Of a stretch of 17,114 nucleotides of DNA, positions 6,533-12,317 are shown in pieces. A program made the translations under genes and the position numbers. The stretch is from Bacillota bacterium (lineage in GTDB: Bacteria > Bacillota > Negativicutes > Sporomusales > Sporomusaceae): NCBI GenBank assembly GCA_023388195.1, contig JAEWGR010000112.1, positions 1-17,114 on the forward strand. Direction: 5' to 3'. The notes under the pieces were generated by a model. The model was not told the origin of the DNA, searched no databases, and was given only the letters and a program-made list of their open reading frames with translations. Position 1 is the first letter of the stretch; each line of letters opens with the position of its first letter.

Positions 6533-7168
6533 ATGCATGAATTATATGAGTTATACAATACCCTGCTGGCCGCCTATGGCCAGCGAAACTGGTGGCCTGC
6601 TAAAACACCCTTTGAAATGATGACAGGCGCCATTCTGACGCAAAACACTACCTGGACCAATGTGGAAAAGGCCCTGGCCAATGTAGGCGACCGGTTATCG
6701 CCAGCCTTTATTGCCGGGATACAAACCGAGGAATTGGCTCAACTTATCCGTTCCAGCGGCTATTATAACCAAAAGGCGTTGAAACTAAAAGCCCTGACCC
6801 GGTGGTATGAAAAATATGAGTATAGCGTTGAAAAAGCGGCCGCCGGTGACGGCGAGGCACTCAGGACTGAACTGCTGGCCGTCAAAGGCATTGGCAGAGA
6901 AACCGCTGATTCCATCCTGCTGTACGCCCTGGGTAAACCTTTTTTTGTGGTAGATACCTATACCAAACGCCTGCTGCACCGGATTGGTTATGACATCCCC
7001 GCTACTTATGACGGGTTGCGTCTGCAGATTGAAGAGAACCTGCCCCGGGAGGTGTACCTGTACGGGGAATTTCACGGCCTGATTGTGGAACACGCCAAAC
7101 GGCATTGCAAAAAGCAGCCCGTTTGCACGGGCTGCCCTGTTGCCGCCAACTGCCGGCAGCGAATGTAG
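6533..7168 (+). CDS. EndoIII-family DNA glycosylase (MagIII-like, Fe-S)
   Basis: Base-excision-repair glycosylase of the HhH-GPD superfamily, 211 residues. The N-terminal GAILTQNTTWTNVEKAL resembles MagIII-type 3-methyladenine glycosylases. The helix-hairpin-helix LLAVKGIGRETADSILL spans 114-130, the catalytic Asp141 lies in FVVDTYTKR, and a C-terminal 4Fe-4S loop has C192-x5-C198-x2-C201-x5-C207. At the position of the EndoIII catalytic lysine (GRKTA) this protein has Glu123 (GRETA). That argues for a monofunctional alkyl-base glycosylase rather than a thymine-glycol glycosylase/lyase. ATG at 6515 lacks a ribosome site, while ATG at 6533 has AAGGAG 7 nt upstream, so 6533 is chosen. Its stop codon directly abuts the stop of the convergent neighbour. 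The substrate is inferred from family resemblance. Confidence 0.9.
   Translation: MHELYELYNTLLAAYGQRNWWPAKTPFEMMTGAILTQNTTWTNVEKALANVGDRLSPAFIAGIQTEELAQLIRSSGYYNQKALKLKALTRWYEKYEYSVEKAAAGDGEALRTELLAVKGIGRETADSILLYALGKPFFVVDTYTKRLLHRIGYDIPATYDGLRLQIEENLPREVYLYGEFHGLIVEHAKRHCKKQPVCTGCPVAANCRQRM
7109..7135 (-). terminator. Intrinsic terminator of the double-cubane operon, inside the glycosylase gene
   Basis: Minus strand GCAGCCCGT, GCAA tetraloop, ACGGGCTGC, then TTTTTGC. The 9-bp stem is perfect, with a GNRA loop and a T5 tract, 34-60 bp beyond the stop of the minus-strand gene. The same bases encode part of the Fe-S loop of the convergent glycosylase. Confidence 0.65.
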
Positions 7169-8278
7169 TTATCCCATCATCTCCAGGAAAGCCTGGACCC
7201 TGGTTTTAATCTGCTCAACATCACCCTGGGAATAATCGGTTTCGACCTGCAGAAACGGGGTATTGCCATTCTGTTTTAAATGCTCTTTTACTACCCGACT
7301 TTCCACATTGTAGGTATGACAGCCCTGCCAGGTAATATCAACAACACCGTCAACGCGATATTCCCCGATCAGTTGGACAAGCTGCTCCATTCGGGTAGGA
7401 TTCGGGCTCATACAGGAACAGGGAATAGCCAGATATTTTTCGGCAATCGCGTCCAACGGTGGTTTGGTTTCATCCACAAGTGTAACAAATTGCTTCATCC
7501 CGGAACAGTTTTCAATATAAACAACAGCGGCACCGCAGTCTTCAATAATCTTTATTACCTTGTCGGCTCCGACACCGGTGGGCACACCGGTAACCAAAAT
7601 CCGCTTTGCGCCTTTGGGCCTGGCCGCTTCCCCTTTGGCGACGCTCTCTTCAATATCACTGATAACCGCCTTGATTTGCTCGGCAAATTCAGTCCGGTCA
7701 GTCACAAAATTCCGGCCCCAGAGCAGCTTCAGGAAATCCTGACCGGTCATGGGGACCGGATCATTTTTCATATATCCGGCCAGTTGCTGCATCAGCCGCC
7801 GTTCTTCGTTCAGCTCCTTAATGGCGGTTTGCAGTTTTTCATCAGTAATTTGGGTATCAAGCTCAGCCTCCAGCAATTCCTTTAATACCCGCACCTCATT
7901 GAGCCAATAAGCCTTATCGCTGTCATCAAGATAACTCTGAGGCATTTTCATTACATGTACTGGTTTAAAGGTTTTCATAAGCTCGAACATTTTTTTCTTG
8001 CCGTCACAGGTTGTTTCACCAATAATAAGGTCCGCATAGAGGAAATAGGGACACTTATCTGTCACTGCCAGGCCATAGGAAGATTTGATTAACGGACAGA
8101 AATTACGGGGCAGTGACTTTTCCCCGTCAGGAATCCCCTCTTCTTTGGTTGCACACAGAGAAAACCCCAAAGCACCTGCCGCCAATACCAGTTCCTGCGG
8201 GGCGTAAACACAGTAAAAACCTACCACTTTTTTCCCTGTTTCCTTAATATCCTTGAGCATAGTAAACGCATCTGCCAT
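7169..8278 (-). CDS. Double-cubane cluster protein (2-hydroxyacyl-CoA dehydratase D / BCR family)
   Basis: 369-residue member of the HgdB/BcrC/YjiM family. Stand-alone single-subunit versions paired with one activator include DCCP of Carboxydothermus, which carries an 8Fe-9S double-cubane cluster and reduces small molecules such as acetylene. Six Cys sit in conserved-looking contexts: C61 (RNFCPL), C91 (TTCDGK), C258 (ENCSG), C287 and C289 (PCSCMSP) and C320 (WQGCH). The number fits the six cluster ligands of DCCP, but the exact assignment is inferred. Lack of a second dehydratase subunit argues against 2-hydroxyacyl-CoA dehydratase or benzoyl-CoA reductase. ATG at 8278 has GGGGGAG about 8 nt upstream. 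It lies 34 bp after the activator gene in one operon. The natural substrate is unknown. Confidence 0.85.
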   Translation of the reverse strand: MADAFTMLKDIKETGKKVVGFYCVYAPQELVLAAGALGFSLCATKEEGIPDGEKSLPRNFCPLIKSSYGLAVTDKCPYFLYADLIIGETTCDGKKKMFELMKTFKPVHVMKMPQSYLDDSDKAYWLNEVRVLKELLEAELDTQITDEKLQTAIKELNEERRLMQQLAGYMKNDPVPMTGQDFLKLLWGRNFVTDRTEFAEQIKAVISDIEESVAKGEAARPKGAKRILVTGVPTGVGADKVIKIIEDCGAAVVYIENCSGMKQFVTLVDETKPPLDAIAEKYLAIPCSCMSPNPTRMEQLVQLIGEYRVDGVVDITWQGCHTYNVESRVVKEHLKQNGNTPFLQVETDYSQGDVEQIKTRVQAFLEMMG

Positions 8279-8312
8279 TAAAATTCTCCCCCATTTATTA
8301 TGAATTTAAAAG

Positions 8313-9089
8313 TTACCTGACAGCATCCCAGGCATATAAGGCCGCCCCGATGGAACCGGCAAATATTGCCTGGTCCGAGGTAATAACCGGTAAACCCAGT
8401 CTGGCCTCAAGCTGCAGCCTGAGTGCCCTGTTTTGAGCCACACCGCCGGTAAAAGCAACCGGCGCCAGCGGTTGAACCGCAGCGGCCATAACTGCTACCC
8501 GATTGGCAATTGAAGTGTATAAAGCGGCAATAATGGCTTCCCGGGCAACCCCTCTGTTAACAAGACCAATAACCTCAGATTCGGCAAATACGGTACACAT
8601 AGAGTTTATCGTACACACCTGGCCGCCAGCCTCAGCCTCAATACTCCCAATATCAGCAACATCAAGCCCCAAGGCATTAGCCATAACCTGCAAAAACCGG
8701 CCTGTCCCGGCTGCGCATTTGTCATTCATGACAAAATCCTGCACCTTACCACAGTCATCGACCCTAATAGCTTTCGCATCCTGGCCGCCAATGTCAATGA
8801 CCGTCCTGGCCGCAGGCAATAAATAACCTGCCCCTCTGGCATGGCAGGTTATTTCTGTCATGGCTTTGGTTACAAACGGCAGATTGAGCCGCCCATAACC
8901 TGTACCCACGATATATGCCGCTTGCGTAAGGCCTTGTCCGGCAAGCGCGGCCGCCAACAGTCCGCCAGCCTGTTCTTTCGGGTTCCAGCCGGAAGGACAA
9001 AGGCGGTTTTCGATTGTTTCACCATCGTACAAGCTAATCTTAATCGCTGAGGAACCAGCATCAATACCAACAACTATTTTATCTTTCAT
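8313..9089 (-). CDS. ATP-dependent activator (BadF/BadG/HgdC-type ATPase) for the double-cubane protein
   Basis: 258-residue homodimeric iron-sulfur ATPase of the ASKHA fold that transfers electrons to its partner with ATP hydrolysis. VGIDAGSSAIK at the N-terminus is the phosphate-1 loop, VIDIGGQDAK is the second nucleotide motif, and FTGGVAQN near the C-terminus is the adenosine motif. The bridging 4Fe-4S cluster should use Cys125 (NDKCAAGTG) and Cys165 (INSMCTVF), close to the Cys127/Cys166 pair of Acidaminococcus HgdC. The ATG at 9089 follows AGGTGG with short spacing; an in-frame TTG further upstream lacks a ribosome site. It is the first gene of the operon, 34 bp before its partner. Pairing one activator with one large subunit supports a DCCP-type system. 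Confidence 0.9.
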   Translation of the reverse strand: MKDKIVVGIDAGSSAIKISLYDGETIENRLCPSGWNPKEQAGGLLAAALAGQGLTQAAYIVGTGYGRLNLPFVTKAMTEITCHARGAGYLLPAARTVIDIGGQDAKAIRVDDCGKVQDFVMNDKCAAGTGRFLQVMANALGLDVADIGSIEAEAGGQVCTINSMCTVFAESEVIGLVNRGVAREAIIAALYTSIANRVAVMAAAVQPLAPVAFTGGVAQNRALRLQLEARLGLPVITSDQAIFAGSIGAALYAWDAVR

Positions 9090-9120
9090 AAACCACCTGT
9101 CATAGATTTGCAATCAATTA

Positions 9121-9126
9121 ATTATA
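9121..9126 (-). promoter_or_regulatory. Consensus -10 upstream of the activator gene
   Basis: Minus-strand TATAAT, about 32 nt before the activator ATG. The -35 region (ATAGAA at 17-nt spacing) is poor. It lies in the 120-bp gap after the GNAT gene, which holds no other obvious element. Confidence 0.35.
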
Positions 9127-9209
9127 GGTCAGCTATAAAAATATTCTATTATCGTATTCGCTATCATTCAGCTTATTCCTGCACGCCCGATATAGTCCTG
9201 TCCTAAACC

Positions 9210-9656
9210 CTATTGCTGTACAATGTCTTTGGAAAATAAAAAGGCTCTCTTGCTATAACCGTTTTTCTCGTAGAATTGGTGTGCACCTTCCCGCTGAAAA
9301 CCTGAATCCAGTTCAATTTTTTTACAGCCTGCCAATTGGGCACTCGCGTAGGCTTCCGCCAATAAACGAGTGCCGATACCTTTTCCACGCCGTGAGTCAT
9401 CAACAATCATTGCATAGATATAAGCAATATGGCCTTCCTGCCAAAAGTTGTTTACATATGCAACTGCACAAAAGCCAATCACCTTTTCACCAATGACTGC
9501 ACAGATATACTTGTCGCTTAAGCCTCTGAGGCCACGGGAAAAGACCGTAAACATGTCTTCTTTGTGTAAATAACGGTCTGGCCAAAGCTTTCCAAAAAGC
9601 ACCATTATTTCATTAAAATCTGTCACGGCTGCTTCTCTAATTTTCACTGCCAACAT
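9210..9656 (-). CDS. GNAT-family N-acetyltransferase
   Basis: 148-residue Gcn5-related acetyltransferase. The acetyl-CoA pyrophosphate loop is RRGKGIGTRLL (89-99), preceded by the IYAMIVDDSR strand (motif A). The C-terminal YEKNGYSKRAFLFSK is the typical motif B end. The fold resembles small aminoglycoside/amino-acid acetyltransferases, but the substrate cannot be assigned. ATG at 9656 has AGGAGG with 5 nt spacing; upstream in-frame starts lack one. It follows the PLP-enzyme gene by about 140 bp, with a 15-bp-arm hairpin between them, so co-transcription is uncertain. Confidence 0.9.
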   Translation of the reverse strand: MLAVKIREAAVTDFNEIMVLFGKLWPDRYLHKEDMFTVFSRGLRGLSDKYICAVIGEKVIGFCAVAYVNNFWQEGHIAYIYAMIVDDSRRGKGIGTRLLAEAYASAQLAGCKKIELDSGFQREGAHQFYEKNGYSKRAFLFSKDIVQQ

Positions 9657-9751
9657 GACTACCTCCTCTCGGTTATCCGGGCAACGCACCTAGCGCCCCC
9701 TTGTGTCTCCGGGGATTCCCACCGATTTCACGCGATGTCTTTCTGATGCGA

Positions 9752-9787
9752 AGATGGGGTTTACCATAGAATTGGTAAACCCCATCT
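9752..9787. repeat. Perfect 15-bp inverted repeat after the PLP-enzyme gene
   Basis: AGATGGGGTTTACCA (9752-9766) and TGGTAAACCCCATCT (9773-9787) match perfectly around TAGAAT. It starts 9 bp beyond the PLP-enzyme stop codon. No T tract follows on either strand, so it is not a canonical terminator; an mRNA 3'-stabilising hairpin or protein site is possible. Confidence 0.7.
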
Positions 9788-9795
9788 CCCCTGAT

Positions 9796-11070
9796 TTATA
9801 AACACCCTGCCGCTTGGTTAAGATCACGTAAAAGATCCTGATAGTCCTCGAGTCCGGCATGAAAGCGTAAAATATAACCAGCCGGCAGGGGTGTGACCTC
9901 GCGTTTGGCATGCACCGGCAATACCAGTGACAAATGTCCGCCCCAGCTTTCAGCAACCCAAAACAGGTTTAGTGCATCGACAAAAGCCTCGACCTGCTTT
10001 GCCGGCAGGTCTGGATGAAAAACAACGCTAAAAAGACTATTGCCTTTGCCGAAATAACGCTGGAAGCGTTCGTAATAAGGTGAGGTCGCCAATGCCGGCG
10101 AAAGAACATCCGTGACGAAAGGCTGTTGCAAAAACCAGTCGATCAACCGCTGAGCGGTGTCGGCATGCTGATTGAGACGCTCTTCGGTCGAATCAATTCG
10201 GTGATATAGTCGCGAGCAAGTCGTTGGGGCAACCGCGCCGTTACCGGTTGCACGCAATTCATCGGCAATAATCTGCAAATCCTGGGGATGCTTGGCAATA
10301 ACCACTCCCGACGGCGTATCACCATACCCACCTTCATATTTTGTCGTCGCCTGCACAACAATATCAATGCCGTGTTCAAGCGGTTGAAAACGGACGTGGC
10401 TTGCCCAGGTGTTGTCCATAACAGTTCGTAACTTGGCAGTTTGCGCTATCGCTATAATTCCATCAAGGTCGGGGATTTCGAAAGTACCGCTGCCTGGAGC
10501 CTCAATATAGACAAGCAGGTCTTCCCGCAGTGAATATTCGCTGCGCGCTTTTAATAGAACCGAACGAAATTCATCTGCCGAAGCACCTGCTGGATAACGG
10601 ATTTGTTTTATGCCTCGCCGGTTCAGAAACCGGAGCATTGGTCCATATACATTATCCGGGATAAGTACTGCTTGCGGTGAAAACGCATCTATAGTTGCTG
10701 CAATCGCGGATAATCCCGATGGACAGATGACGGCACCATGACCTCTATGCAATGCCGCGATTTTTCTACACACAGCGTCGGCTTCCGGTGTCTGGGGAAC
10801 ACCATACTCCGCCCCGCCATAAGGTGCTCTGCCACACTTATCTGCTGTCCGATAGGTCTCAAGCATAGGAAACAAAACTGAACTTTGCCCCCAGGAACCC
10901 ATTTGCGAGAAGTCGCCTGCATCGCCAAGACCCGCTGGGTTTGGATGCCCGCAAACCACATAGGGATCGGCAACAGGATTATGTAAAAGCTGTGTTTTCG
11001 GCGAACAGCCTGCGATAAACGCACGTCTTGCTTCGCATTTGACTGAAGCGTCTGGTATTTTTCCCTCCAC
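9796..11070 (-). CDS. Cys/Met-metabolism PLP-dependent enzyme (cystathionine beta-lyase-like)
   Basis: About 424 residues, fold-type I PLP enzyme of the cystathionine beta/gamma-lyase family. The YGGAEYGVPQTPEAD stretch is the YGR-GTPT-type cofactor-phosphate region. CPSGLSAIA is the cofactor loop, VMDNTWAS carries the PLP-nitrogen Asp, and ATTKYEGGYGD contains the Schiff-base Lys (about residue 244). LRFHAGLED near the end matches the family's substrate-carboxylate Arg region. It likely works on cystathionine or a related thio-amino acid; MetC-type lyase is the best guess. ATG at 11076 is only 1-2 nt from AAGGAG, whereas GTG at 11070 has 7 nt spacing and is preferred. The N-terminus has an unusual Cys/Pro-rich stretch before the conserved SSVLFP. 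No S-box is visible upstream. Confidence 0.88.
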   Translation of the reverse strand: MEGKIPDASVKCEARRAFIAGCSPKTQLLHNPVADPYVVCGHPNPAGLGDAGDFSQMGSWGQSSVLFPMLETYRTADKCGRAPYGGAEYGVPQTPEADAVCRKIAALHRGHGAVICPSGLSAIAATIDAFSPQAVLIPDNVYGPMLRFLNRRGIKQIRYPAGASADEFRSVLLKARSEYSLREDLLVYIEAPGSGTFEIPDLDGIIAIAQTAKLRTVMDNTWASHVRFQPLEHGIDIVVQATTKYEGGYGDTPSGVVIAKHPQDLQIIADELRATGNGAVAPTTCSRLYHRIDSTEERLNQHADTAQRLIDWFLQQPFVTDVLSPALATSPYYERFQRYFGKGNSLFSVVFHPDLPAKQVEAFVDALNLFWVAESWGGHLSLVLPVHAKREVTPLPAGYILRFHAGLEDYQDLLRDLNQAAGCL

Positions 11071-11267
11071 AAACATTCTCCTTCAGATTTTATTGAATAG
11101 ATTCCTAGTTCTTTACGTGATCAAATAAGTCCTTTTTTTACAAAGCCAACCTTTATCCCTATCCCCGATCTTTGAATAGGGCATATATTCACTTTGCTAA
11201 TGACTACATTATGACGATGACACGTATGCTGGGGTGAAGGAGGTATTCAATATCCAGGTGGAATTTC

Positions 11268-11570
11268 CTAAACTTTCACCTGACTTACTACATGCGGAAA
11301 ACCCTTTGCTGTAAATTCAAAGAGTACGCAGCCCTCATCATTTCCTTCGGAACACGAGTAAATCCTGGCAACAAAAAACTCTAAGCCATATTGGGAAAAA
11401 GGACGCCATAAGTGGCAAGGCAGATCCTCTAACGCCTTATATGTTATTAAAAACTGCTCATTGAACTGCCCTGTTAAAAGTTTTTTTCGCCACAGACTAT
11501 CTTGACTGATTCCTGTCACAACCTCTGCCAGATATTTTTCATGGAGTTTTTCTGCTATAGCAAATTTCAT
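11268..11570 (-). CDS. Hypothetical protein, 100 residues
   Basis: No family was recognised. ATG at 11570 follows AGGA with 6 nt spacing (an upstream in-frame TTG lacks a site). The protein starts MKFAIAEKLHEKYLAEV (probable amphipathic helix) and continues with mixed aromatic/charged sequence, including CHLWRPFSQYGLEFFVARIYSC, then ends SQVKV. It has no signal peptide or membrane segment. It starts 57 bp after kdpE on the same strand and could be its read-through partner. The 190-bp gap downstream, before the PLP-enzyme gene, shows no clear promoter or terminator. Confidence 0.65.
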   Translation of the reverse strand: MKFAIAEKLHEKYLAEVVTGISQDSLWRKKLLTGQFNEQFLITYKALEDLPCHLWRPFSQYGLEFFVARIYSCSEGNDEGCVLFEFTAKGFPHVVSQVKV

Positions 11571-11627
11571 TAGTGATCCTGCTTTCTTATCAATACTCAA
11601 TAACTACATGCCGAAATACCTTGCCTG

Positions 11628-12317
11628 CTACCGGCCCATCAGCCGGTATCCTACCCCTGATTCGGTAATAATATAGCGCGGCTGGGCCGGATCCTCCTCG
11701 ATCTTTCGCCGCAGCTGGCCAATATATACCCGGATATAATGGGTATCATCATTATACGCGTTGCCCCAAACCGCTTTTAACAGCTGCTTGTGCGTCAATA
11801 CCCGGCCGGCCTGCTGCGCCATTATTTTTATTATCTCATACTCGGTCGGAGTAAGTTTGATTTCACGGCCATCCACAGTCACCCGGCGCTGCACCAGATC
11901 GACAGCTAGACCGCCGCAAGTCAAAACCGGCTCACCCTCGGCCGCCGCCATCCGCCGCAGGCATACGCGCATGCGGGCCATGAGTTCACCGATACCAAAC
12001 GGTTTTGTTACATAGTCATCTGCCCCGGCATCCAGGGCTTCAATTTTTTCCTGTTCCTGGTCACGGGCAGTCAGGATAATAACCGGGGCCTGGGACCATT
12101 CCCGGATTTCTTTAATGACAGCCTTGCCGTCCATATCAGGCAACCCCAAATCCACGATCAGCAGGTCCGGTTTAAAAACGGCGGCCCGGGCAACCCCCTC
12201 CTGGCCTGTGGCTGCTTCATCCAGGGTATACCCATGGGCACCTAAAGAAACCCTAAGCAGTTTGCGGATTTGTGGTTCATCATCAATAATAAGCACTCTC
12301 AGACTCTGAGTTGTCAT
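11628..12317 (-). CDS. kdpE: KdpE response regulator
   Basis: 229-residue OmpR/PhoB-class regulator that, when phosphorylated by KdpD, activates kdp transcription under K+ limitation. The receiver domain (1-120) shows the acidic pair Asp12/Asp13, phospho-acceptor Asp56 (IVDLGLPD), Thr83 and Lys105. The C-terminal winged helix (about 130-229) includes LTPTEYEIIKIMAQQAGRVL and ends with ITESGVGYRL. Its ATG overlaps the kdpD stop as ATGA, indicating translational coupling. Identity as KdpE rests on both sequence and its place behind kdpD. Confidence 0.95.
   Translation of the reverse strand: MTTQSLRVLIIDDEPQIRKLLRVSLGAHGYTLDEAATGQEGVARAAVFKPDLLIVDLGLPDMDGKAVIKEIREWSQAPVIILTARDQEQEKIEALDAGADDYVTKPFGIGELMARMRVCLRRMAAAEGEPVLTCGGLAVDLVQRRVTVDGREIKLTPTEYEIIKIMAQQAGRVLTHKQLLKAVWGNAYNDDTHYIRVYIGQLRRKIEEDPAQPRYIITESGVGYRLMGR

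Noticed and set aside
9657..9751. GNAT leader with GGTGGGAATCC, reminiscent of a cobalamin or other riboswitch
   Set aside because: The rest of the cobalamin core is absent and no other riboswitch family fits; likely chance similarity in a GC-rich leader.
11237..11244. Perfect plus-strand AAGGAGGT
   Set aside because: No start codon at proper spacing; the nearest GTG opens only an 18-codon frame antisense to the 100-residue gene's end.
11629..11648. Hairpin TACCGGC/GCCGGTA at the kdpE stop codon
   Set aside because: No T tract follows on the minus strand and most of it is coding; not called a terminator.
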